From Theropithecus gelada (lineage: Eukaryota; Chordata; Mammalia; Primates; Cercopithecidae), in contig NC_037668.1 of NCBI RefSeq assembly GCF_003255815.1, forward strand, positions 67,901,117-67,965,116: DNA of 64,000 bases, in the 5' to 3' direction. The notes under the pieces are model-generated. The model had not been told where the DNA came from. It saw nothing but the letters and a program-made list of their open reading frames with translations, and did not search any database. Below are positions 13,001 through 25,000 of this stretch, piece after piece. A program made the position numbers and the translations under genes. Within the stretch, counting starts at the first letter, position 1; every line of letters begins with the position of its first letter.

Positions 13001-16000
13001 ACTTCCCTACTTAGCTCTGCTTTGTCATTGTCAGATCATCGTTATCACTCCCTTACGTGTACTCTCAGGTCCTCTGCTGGTCGGTCTCTCTTTTTTTTTT
13101 TTTTTTGACAGAGTCTTGCTCTGTTGCCCAAGCTGGAGTGTAGTGGTGCGATCTCGGCTCCTGGGTTCAAGCAATTCTCCTGCCTCAACCTCCTGAATAG
13201 CTGGGATTACAGTCGCCCACCACCTCGCCTGGCTAATTTTTTCGTATTTTTGTAGAGACGGGGTTTCACCATCTTGGCCAGGCTGGTCTCGAACTCCTGA
13301 CCTCATGATCCACCTGCCTCAGCCTCCCAAAGTCCTGGAATTACAGGCGTGAGCCACTACTCCTGGCCACTGGTCTCTCTCTTAATTGTACTTGTTTGAC
13401 TACCAGTATCCTGATTATCCCTAAATCTTCACCTACTCTTTATGTGTTTACCTGCACTCGTGGGGCCAAACTTACGCGGAGAAAAATCTGCCAGCTAATT
13501 TTACTCCAGGCTAGAGTGTGGTGGCACAAACACTGCTGACTGCAGCCTCAAAATCCTGGGCTCAGGTGATCTTCCCACCTCAGCCCCTGGAGTAGCTAGG
13601 ACCACAGAAATATGCCACCATGCCCAGCTAATTTTTTTTTTTTTTTTGAGAGACAGGGTCTTGCCATGTTGCCCAGGCTGGTCTCGAACCCCCAGGGTCA
13701 AACAATCTGCCCATCTCAGCCTCCCAAAGTGCTGGGATTATGTGTGAGCCACTGTGCCCAGCCTGTATTTCTTTATCCCATTCATTCTCCCACTCTTAGA
13801 TAGTTGCATAGTTTTTTCTTACTCTTCAAAACTATACTATAACACTTTCTGCCCTGTTTCACTCTCTGTTGCTGAACTTAACTCCCTATTTCTCTGAAAA
13901 AAACGAAGCGCTGAGAAGATAAATAAGAGAATTTTCATAAGCTGTCTCTGAAACATCTTTTCATCTACCAGCATCTGTGAATGCTATAGATGAATCTTCT
14001 CTTCTGTTACTAGAGATAAATTATATCTGTTCTCCTAGCTAAGGCCAGCCTCCTTCACTTCTGTATTTCAATTGATGTTGTCTCCCTTAAGGATAATGCT
14101 ACAGCAGTTCTCCTTTTCTCTATTACATCATCGATTTCCCCATCTCTGTTATAACCACCCCATTGGCATTTATGCTATTATTTATTCTGTCCTTAAAAAA
14201 GAGTCCTTCGTAGATCCAGAGGTGGTGGCTCATGCCTGTAATCCCAGCACTTTGGGAGGCCGAGGCAGCACTTTGGGAGGCCGAGGCACAAGAATTGCTT
14301 GAGCCCAGGAGGCAGAGACTGCAGTGAGCTGAGATGGCGCCAGTGCACTCCAGCCTGGGCAACAGAACAACAGAGCGCGACTCTGTCTTCAAAAAAATAA
14401 AATAAAATAAAAATAACGCTGCTTTAAATCCTGTTTCTACTTTTAGGTACTGCCCCATTTCCTTCTGGCTTTTAAAGCATAACTTCCTAACAAATTGTCT
14501 TAATTTACTATCGAACATTTTTCTTCTTCTTTCTTTCTTCTTTTTTTTGAGACGGAGTCTTGCTCTGTCACCCAGGCTGGAGTGCAGTGGCACAATCTCA
14601 GCTCACTGCAAGCTCCGCCTCCTGGGTTCATGTCATTCTCCTGCCTCAGGCTCCCGAGTAGCTGGGACTACAGGCACCCGCCACCATGCCCGGCTAATTT
14701 TTTTTGTATTTTTAGTAGAGACGGGGTTTCACCGTGTTAGAATGGTCTCAATCTCCTGACCTCGTGATCTGGCCCGCCTCGGCTTCCCAAGTGCTGGCAT
14801 TACGGGCGCGAGCCACGGCGCCTGGCCTATTCTTCTTTCAAGACATTCTAATATGACCTTTGCCCCGGCGGTATACCATATCACTAAATCTAATGATGAC
14901 TTTCAGTTTTCTGGCTACCTCATTGATTACTCCTTCTCAGTTCTACTTTGCTGTCTAATGAGTACATGTTTCAGTACCCAACGACTCTGTCACTGGGTCT
15001 TCTCTTTTTACACTTAACTAGGCTTATTTCCTTCATCTTTGGCTTTAAGTACCATGTATGGTCTGAATCCCAAAAGTTTTCTCTCCAGCCCTGTTCCCTC
15101 CTCCAAACTCCAGACCCATATCCAATTGCCTAATTACCATCTCTACTTATAGAGCTAATATCTCAAATTTAACATGTCCATAACTAAGCTCTTGATATTC
15201 CTGATATGTGGACTTTGCTTTTATGAGGGTTTTTTTTAAGTCCTCACTATGTGTTTGGCACCTAGCTAAATGCTTTATATATTTTGCTACATTTAATCAG
15301 CACAGTAGCTCTGAGGTAGCTCCATTTTATTGATGAGGAAAGTCAGGCTCACATTAGGTTGTATGCTTCAAGGTTACAAAGCTAAAGTGGTTAAGCTGGG
15401 ATTCAAACCTGAGTTTGGTGTACTACCAGTAATATTAAAGACATAGGATAAGGAATATTATTCTTGTTGGTATTTACCTTAGGGTTTATATGCCAAATGC
15501 TGTGTTAGGCATTGGGGTTCAAAGATGAATGCAGAAGCCTCTGTACTGGCATACTTGGTTTTACTGTTGGCCTCTACATTTTATCTTGAAAATAGCCAGA
15601 ATAATCTCTCTAAAACTTGTCATACCATGCCACTCCTCTGCACAAAATTATCTAATAGCTTTCCATCTTCCTCAAAATAAATTCAGAATTCTTTATTCTA
15701 TGTGCCATGGCCCCTGGCTACTTTTGTAACGTTTTCTGACCTTATCTTGTTATCTTAGTGCCCACTGCTCCCCAGCCACCTTGTCTTTGCTGTTGTTTGA
15801 ACAAGCCAAGCCAAGCATGTTCCTGTCTTCGAGCTTTGTGCTTGCTTTTCCCTCTGACCAGAATTCCCTTCCACAAGATAATTTGAATGACTTACTCCCT
15901 TACCTCGTGTCTGCTCTAAATATTCTCTTGTCTGTTCAATATTACTGTATCAGAGAGGCCTTCCTCGCTGTCTCATCTAAAATATTACCCTATCCCCCAC

Positions 16001-19000
16001 TCTGCCCTAAGTATCTGCTGTCATTATTGTATACTAACCCATTTAAAATGACCCCATCACTGTCTTTCTACCTATTTGTATTTTCTTTGTAGTACACATT
16101 ACTATTTCTACTAGGCATTATATTTGATTATTCAGTATTTCCTCCCACTAGATTGTAAATTCCATAAGGACAGGAACATAGGTTGTTTACTGGTATATCC
16201 CTATATTCTAGAAGAATGCTTAGCCATGTAGGCACTCATTACTTACTGAATGAATTAATGAAAAGTATAGCCTCATCCCTTGATCTTTTGTTACTAGGAT
16301 TTCTAGCTTTATTACCTGAGTTATGACCAGAATGTCAAAGCTGGAACATTCCACTCATGCTTTGTAAGTTTTTAAACTTTGCTTGGAGGTCTTTTTGAAT
16401 TTTAAAATTATGATTTTATATTTCTCTCAGCTTTATTTTATTTTGAAATATACTTATGCTATCTGTATATTTATAAAAATGTGAACCAAGATGAAACCAA
16501 ATATAGTGATGTGATTCAGATTTCTGTATGGGTTGATTGCATCCTGGATCAGTGCTTGGGTCAGTAGTTATTTCAAACGGCTAAGACCCCCCGCTGTGGC
16601 CCAGCTCATATCTCCCCACTGTGAGAATCTTTTATCAGATTTTTTTGTTGAAAAATTTTTTTTGAACACAGAGTCTCCGTCGCCCAGACTGGAGTGCAGT
16701 GGTGTGATCTCGGCTCACTGCAGCCTCCACCTCCCGAGTTCACGCAATTCTCCTGCCTCAACCAACCTGAATAGCTGGGATTACAGACATGTGCCACTAC
16801 ACCTAGCTAATTTTTGTATTTTTAGTAGAGACAGGGTTTTGCCACATTGCCCAGGCTGGTCTCCAACTCCTGACCTCAAGCGATCTGCCCGCCTCAGCCT
16901 CCCGAAGTGCTGGGATTATAGGCATAAGCCACCACGCCCGGCCCCTTGTTGAGATTTAAGATGTACTTATATCTAAGGTACTTCCCAGTGGCCAAAATAC
17001 TGACTCCAGAAATTCCTGATTCTGTCCTGGCTCCTAGTAGTCTTTGCATTTCTGTCAACTAACTTATTTTTTCAAGTGCTCACAGACTTTATTCTGGGAT
17101 GGATATTGGGTTAGCAACATTCCATTTGGAAGCACTGTGACCTGGACTTTGAGATTTAGTAGTAGCGTGAATCTGAGAGGATTGTTTAGGCAGGGAAAGT
17201 ATAGAGAGAGACAGAATGCTAGTCATCTTTGTTTTAGGGAATGACCCTAGACAGGAGCACAGATACGGGATGCTGAGATGAAATAGCCAGTTGGTGGCTA
17301 AGAAGTGGATAACATGTAGTTTCCTCAAATGGGGACTGAAGCTATGACCTAGGGCCTCATTAACAAATGTTCTAATTTGTTAGACTTTCTGGTGATAAAG
17401 AAATCAAAGGATTAAATGCTTTGCATTGCCTGTCTTTTCAGACTTTCCACTTGAACCTTAAATATAACTGCAGAAAACATTTATTGCTCACTTGTCTATT
17501 CCAAGCACTGTGCTGTGTGCTTTAAATGTGTTAGTATCTAATCCTTATAAAAATCTATTAATTTAGGCCAGGCATGGTGGTTCATGCCTGTAATCCCAGC
17601 ACTTTGGGATGCTGAGGAGGGAGGATTGCGTGATGCCAAGAGTTCGAGACCAGCCTGGGCAACATGGTGAAACCCCATCTCTACCAAAAAAAAAAAAAAA
17701 AAAAGCAGAAATTAGCTGGGTGTGGTGGCATGTGCCTGTAGTCCCAGCTACTTGGGAGGCTGACGTGGGAGGATTGCTTGAGCTCTGGAGGTGCAGGTTG
17801 CAGTGAGCTGAAATTGCACCACTGCACTCCAGCCTGGATGACAGAATAAGACCCTATCTCAAAAACAAACAAACAAAAAAACTATGAATTTTATAGAAAT
17901 TAACTGAGGCTCTGAAAGATGATATTACTGGCCCATAGTAGTAAGATGTCCAGTAAGTGGTGGGCCCAGGGTTTAAATCCAAGGTGATCTGCCCCTGCTT
18001 TGCTTTTATACATATTAATCTGACACTCACACATCTCATATACATGATCCAACTCACTGGCACTGCCAGCCTTCTAGTTCTTCCTGGATTCTGGTTTTAA
18101 AGTAGACTTGTTGCACAGGCAAGTTTTTATTTCTTTTGTTTACTCAGAGGGGATACTTCAGAAAAGATGGGAGGGAACTTTGAAGTTCTGAGGCTTGTGC
18201 GTGGCTCATTACTGGATTGAATTTACTGAGAAGCATAGGTAGAGTATGTTTTTCACAAGACATCAAGAGAAGACATCAAGAGAAGTGAGAGCAACAATCA
18301 AAATATGTAGGCTTGAATCTTGACATTGTCATTTACTAGCCATACAGCCTTGGCCAGGTAGCTTTATTTTCGTTATCTGTAAAGTAGGCAAAACAGTAGT
18401 AGCCGTCTCGCAAAATGTCTGGATAGTTTAAATGTGATAATATCTAAAACACTTAACACAGTTCCTGGCATATTTTAGACACTGTACAAATATAGACTCT
18501 AGTAGAAGAATTCTTTAAGCCTGGGGTGCAGAACTAGGGAGGAGCAGTTGAAGTCGAGATTGAGCAGAGGTGAAACCTGAATTTGCACAGAGAAACAATG
18601 TAGTATACACAGAGATAGTTAGCCTCCTATGACTTCATTTACATTTTTAAAAGCAGTCGTATGGGTTGGGCACAGTGCCTCACACCTGTAATCTCAGCAG
18701 TTTGGGAGGCCGAGGCAGGCGGATTATGAGGTCAGGAGTTCAAGACCAGCCTGGCTAACATGGTGAAACCCCGTCTCTACTAAAGATACAAAAAATTAGT
18801 CAGGTGTGGTGGCGTGCACCTGTAATCCCATCTACTCGGGAGGCTGAGGCAAGAGAATCACTTGAACCCGGGAGGCAGAGGTTGCAGTGAGCCAAGATCA
18901 CGCCATTTGCACTCCAGCTGGGGTGACAGGGTGAGACTCCATCTTAAAAAAGAAAAAAAAAAAAGCGATCATAAGGGACCAACTATAAACCTGTATGCTA

Positions 19001-22000
19001 ATTTATTTATTTGTAGTATCAGGTAGTGTAAGGAGATAGATTCCTTACCTCTAATAGCAGCTGCAGTATTTTATGTTTGGGAAAGTTAATCAGACTGAGA
19101 AAATACTACATTTTGGGTTTGATTCCTCATCCTATAATAATAACTTTACTCTCTTAGCCTTTGTTTAATTAAAACCCGTTTTGTTTCTAATGTCGTATTA
19201 GGCATTGGCAAATACAGCAAATTGTGTATGGCCCAGTTTGTTTGCCAAAAATAGTTACAGGAAGATAAGTACTAAGCTCTATGATACTGCCCTAAATTCG
19301 GTAGAAGTGTAAAGATAGAGAATCCTGTGTTTATAGAAAAATTGATCCTTGAGTTGGAGCTTTAAGTAATGGTGGGTTTTGGATGGGTGGAAAGAATGGT
19401 TTGGAGATGACTGAGTGGTAGTAAAGGCACAGGTACTAATGAGTACTTTGCAGGGATCCACTACAGAATAAATACCCTGCCTAGAGCAGAGAGTGGTTAT
19501 TGAAGTCTTGTGAGAAATAAGACCTGTTGGGGTTGGAAAAGAAGGGCTTGGAAACTCCATTGCATTAGTGGTTACATTTGATGCAGTAAAAATTAAGAAG
19601 GCTTTGAAATTAGGAAGTGACATGACTGAAGTGTTTTAGGAAGACTAGACAGAAGTAGTATATATTATGTTCAAGACAAGAGATTGTAGCCAGCAAGAGG
19701 AGAAAGGACAGGACTTGCTGACAGGGCAGAAACAGAGGAGGATGTACAGAGATACTTTCAAGAGGCTCATAAGGCTTCTAGCTTGGGAGACTGGAAGAAT
19801 AGTGGTGTTCTGCTGCTAATTAGAAGAAAGAATGGGTGGAGGGACAAGGGAGAGTCTGGGAAGATGATCAGCTTTGTTTTGTACATGATCTTCTCTGGTT
19901 TATTAATAACAATGTATGGAAACGGGATTTTTCGTGATTGTGTTGAGTTTGCAGGGAACTGTGTCACTGGAAATATAATTTGATACGGTTCACAACAAGG
20001 GGTTGGCACCCACCCAACTACCTGTTTTTATAAATAAGGTTTTACTGGCACGAAGTCACACTTACTCATTTCTTGTCTGTGGCTGCTTTTGTGCTGCAGT
20101 GGCGGAGGTGAGTAGTAGTAACAGACTCTCTGGCCAGAAAAGCTGAAAATATTTTCTGTCTGCCCTTGTACAAAAAATGTTTGCTAACCTCTGCTCTACA
20201 AGAATTAAATTTTTCAGTCTATTTCAGTGGTTTAATATCAGTTGGTCTCTCACGCCTGTAATCCCAGCACTCTAGGAGGTCGAGACGGGCGGATCACAAG
20301 GTCAGGAGATCGAGACCATCCTGGCTAACATGGTGAAACCCTGTCTCTACTGAAAAATACAAAAAACTAGCCGGGCGAGGTGGCGGCCGCCTGTAGTGCC
20401 AGCTACTCGGGAGGCTGAGGCAGGAGAATGGCGTAAACCCGGGAGGCGGAGCTTGCAGTGAGCTGAGATCCGGCCACTGCACTCCAGCCTGGGTGACAGA
20501 GCAAGACTCTGTCTCAAAAAAAAAAAAAGAAAAAGAAAAAAAATATATCAGTTGGTCTAACCCTCCGTGTTCTATAAGTGATGAAACTGAAGCCAAGCTG
20601 ATAATATTTCCAAGGCCCTTCCTGCATTAAGCTTATTAGAGAGGCCAAGCCCAGCTGGAATGCAGGTCACCTGGCTCCTTGGTCAGCCTTCTTTCCACTC
20701 CACCGGCTATTTCCATGTGTTAGACACTGATAAACCATAGTCTGATTGGGAACATCTTGGTGATATATTATTCTGTTCATATTTATACATATAGGTGTGA
20801 TTTAAAACATTTTTATCATGATCTGGATTAATTTGTTAAATATACCAATGCAAAAACATTTAGTACACATGAAGTTACCTGAAAATTATTTTAAAGGAAC
20901 TCTAGTATCATCGTAACTAGTCAGTCTCTCTCTCTCTTTTTTTTTTTTTCTTTTTTTTTTTGAGATGAAGTTTCACTCTTGTTGCCCAGGCTGGAGTGCA
21001 ATGGCGCAATACCAGCTCACTGCAGCCTCCGCCTCCCGGGTTCAAGCGATTCTCCTGCCTCAGCCTCCTGAGTAGCTGGGATTACAGGCACGCACCACCA
21101 CGCCTGGCTAATTTTTTGTATTTTTAGTAGAAAGGGGGTTTCACCGTTTCTACTGGTGACCAACTGGTTTCGAACTCCTGACCTCATGTTGTCTGCCTGC
21201 CTTGGCCTCCCAAGTGCTGGGATTACAAGGCATGAGCCACCACGCCCAGCCACTATTCAGTCTCTTATTCTAGTGATACTTTTCTTTTGCAAGTGTCAAC
21301 AGAATTAAAAATAATCTTTAGTCTGCTTTGGAAAATTACCAGTAACTCACTAGATGTTGATTAATTGGAGTTTAAATTCAGCATATGTTCTAAGGTAGCA
21401 GAGTTACGTATTTGCCATCTGCTTCACCTGAGTTCAGGAGAAGAGTTAACTTGAGCAACAGCTGGGAATAAAAGTATATTGTATGTTGGCACCTGTGGGT
21501 ATCCCAATAGTAGGTATATGTAATAGGAAACCGCTGCTGGGGAAGATTTAGCCAGACACATACAATTAAGATTAATTGACTGGGTCATCTGAAAGCCAAA
21601 ATTCAGAACCCAATGGGCAAAGAGTGAGTCCTTTCAGAGATCTGGTAGGTCTGGAAGGCAGAAGAATTCCATGGAATCCTGGGGTTTTAGGTTGTGATAC
21701 TTTATTTATGTTGAATTGAATGAGGTGACATTGCTATTAACTTTACATATGAAAGGATTTTAATGAATGTTATAGACTTGGCAGTGGCCTGGTGTCCCAA
21801 GTGGATGTTTCCTATATTTTTTCATTACTGAAAGGAGAAATCTTTGCAAAGATTAGGTTTTCCATATAGAAAAGATAACATTTTAAACACGAAGCACTTC
21901 TATTTTAAAGAGCTCAAGAAATCTGTCGGCAGAGTTCTTGTCACAGTTAAGGCAGGGGTCTGTTTCATTCTTAATCCCTGAATAAACTACATCTTCGGTG

Positions 22001-25000
22001 TCTGACATGGTTGATAGACACAATAGCAGATGGTTGTTTCTTTTCCTGATGGGGAAAGGAAAAGATAAACAGGATCCAATTTACTCACCAGCCTAACACT
22101 GTTGGGAATTGACACAGTCACTAGGTATAAATGATAGAGCAGGTAACATTTAAACAGGACCAGTGGGAATTCAGTTTGGGAGTAGAAGAAAAAGTAAACA
22201 GGAGTATAGAAATTCCAGATGTAGTTTAAGTAAGAATCAAGATTAAGGTGAATTCTGAACAAGGAATAATTACAAAAGGTTTAATTAAATTTGAAATTTA
22301 AAATATGCGACCTCCACCACCTTCTTTTATGCTAATTGACTGCCTGTTAGACCACTGGTGTTTAATTGCCTGATTATTTTGAAAGTCTTAATACTTTTAC
22401 TTTATCCTTGTGATCATGCAAGGAATGAGATATACACTCATTACACTAATGACAGAAAGGCTGTGTAAAGAAATTGAGGTTTTGCTTGTTTAGATATTTT
22501 AGATTTGCTTGTTTAGATATTTTATTTCCGAAAGCACAGTTCTTTTTCATAGGTTTGAAGAGACGTCTTCCCAGAACTTGTATGCATGTGGATCTCACTT
22601 CTGGTCTTACTTTCATAGGTTATGTGTGGGTATTTTGGTTGGTGTATGATTGCACTGGAGGGGTCATTATGAAGAGTCTATCGGACATATCATTGTCAAG
22701 AATTCGGCAGGACATTTCAGCCTTCTTTCAGATACACACTGTGATAGGGTTTAAATGGAAGTGTTGGTGACCATTTATTTCTTTAAGAAATATGCAAGGT
22801 CGATGAGGCATCATAGTACTGGTGTGTAGCATTACTGCAGTTTAAAAGGAGTCTCATGTTTTTTTTTTTTTTTTTTTTTTTTTGAGATGGAGTCTTGCTC
22901 TGTCGCCCAGGCTGGAGTGCAGTGGCCGGATCTCAGCTCACTGCAAGCTCCGCCTCCCGGGTTCACGCCATTCTCCTGCCTCAGCCTCCCGAGTAGCTGG
23001 GACTACAGGCGTCCGCCACATCGCCCGGCTAGTTTTTTGTTATTTTTTAGTAGAGACGAGGTTTCACCATGTTAGCCAGGATGGTCTCGATCTCCTGGCC
23101 TCGTGATCCACCCGTCTCGGCCTCCCAAAGTGCTGGGATTACAGGCTTGAGCCACCGCGCCCAGCCAGGAGTCTCATGTTTTTAAAACTGGTCAGTATTC
23201 TTTTTTTCCCAGATAATGTCTTTGAACCTAACAGATGATGTTCCCAAAGATATCTAGGGTTACTTGAAATGTAAGTTTGCTAACTGTAACTTCCACCTTT
23301 CTTCTACTCAAGGATGCAAGTGAATAAAGTATTATATGAATAAGCTTGAATCTATTTTGATTCCTTTTTGAAAAAATAAAACATTTATCAACTTTGATTT
23401 TTAAAATCTGTTGCTAGGAACAAATTGTTTTCAGTATACCTCAGGACTAATTGGGGAAATACTGCATTGAAAACCACTATTCTAGAGAAAGGTAAATGAT
23501 AAAATATTAATGGCACTGGCCGGAATACTAGTTTACATTGATAGCCTAAGCAGGAAAATAACTTAGGAACATAAGTATGCTGCCTCTACCCACCGTGTGT
23601 TATGCCAGTTAGCTGCCTCTTACGTTTGTTATTACTGTTGTTTAATTGCCTGATTATTTTGAAACCTTTCTAACTGTATCTAATCTTGCCTTTTCCTGAT
23701 TTATTTTCTACAGTGGCCAAGGTGATCCTTTCTCTTTTTTAAGTAAAATTAGACATTTTATTTTGAGGTAATTTTAGATTCGCATGTAATTACAAGAAAT
23801 AATGCAGAAATGCCTTCCATTTATTCAGTATACATTCATTGGAGGTGTCTGCTAGGCAATGGGGATACAAGAATGAACAAGACAAAAGGGAGAGAAACAA
23901 CAGACAGTATTCACACAATGTGAGACTTAGAGGAGAGGTCTGAGCTGGAAATTAAGAGTTCTAAGTTATCACCATTTGAAACCAGAGAGTAAATAAGATT
24001 AACTTTTTTAGAATTCTGAAAAATTAAAGGCTTTACAGCAATCTGAGGAAGTTTTACTCAAGAAAAAGAGATAAATCTCATAAGAATATGACCTTTGACC
24101 TCAGCTGGTAATATGCCTGTCAGGTGACTCAAATTTTTTGCCACACTGTGCATGCTTGTGAAATAACCACAAAGGTGCTCTGATTATTGATTTGGGGGTT
24201 TTACAAATAAATTTTAGCAAGTAGGCTAATACACAAATACCGAGTCTGCAAATAGCGAGGACCAACTGTATATTCAAAGAACTAAAGGAAACTTGCCTAA
24301 AGAATTAAAGGAGGCCAGGTGAGGTGCCTCACGCCTGTAATCCCAGCACTTTGGGAGGCCAAGGTGGGAGAAACTCTTGAGACCAGCCTGAGCAACATCT
24401 ACGTGTGCAACATGTAGAGACCCTATCTCTACAAAAAAATTTTTCAAATTGGCTGGGTGTGGTAGTGTGCACCTGTAGTCCCAGCTACTCATGAGACTGA
24501 GGTGGGAGGATCACTTGAGCCTGGGAGGTCAAGGCTGCAGTGAGGTGTGATCACTCCATTCTGCACTCCCACCTGGGCAAGAGTGAGCCCTGTCTCAAAA
24601 TAAAATTGAGAAATTCCATTTCTCAAAATGAAATTCTGAAGTCAAAAAGTGCAGCAACTCAAGTTAATTCACTAGAGAAGGTTAGCATCAAATTTGAATT
24701 AGCAGAAGAAAGAATCAGCAAACTTGTCCAGTCTGAGAAATGATAGAGCCCAAAATGCATGAAATAGCGGCAAAGAGGCAAATAAATGGACAATTCAAAT
24801 ATGAGAGTTGGAGACTTTAATACCCACTCTGAATAATGGGTAGAACAACTAGGCAACAAAGAAATGGAACACTTTTTTTTTTTTTTTTTTTTGAGACGGA
24901 GTCTCGCTCAGTCGCCCAGGCTGGGGTGCAGTGGCCGGATCTCAGCTCACTGCAAGCTCTGCCTCCCGGGTTCACGCCGTTCTCCTACCTCAGCCTCCCG

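Noticed and set aside
15781..16092. 103-residue frame
   Set aside because: Lies inside the 3' part of an L2 element.
19279..19623. 114-residue antisense frame
   Set aside because: It lies on an antisense L2 relic; the translation matches fossil L2 coding sequence and has no intact function.
22474..22770. 98-residue frame rich in phenylalanine
   Set aside because: Starts on a tandem duplication, no recognisable family, no intron signals around it.
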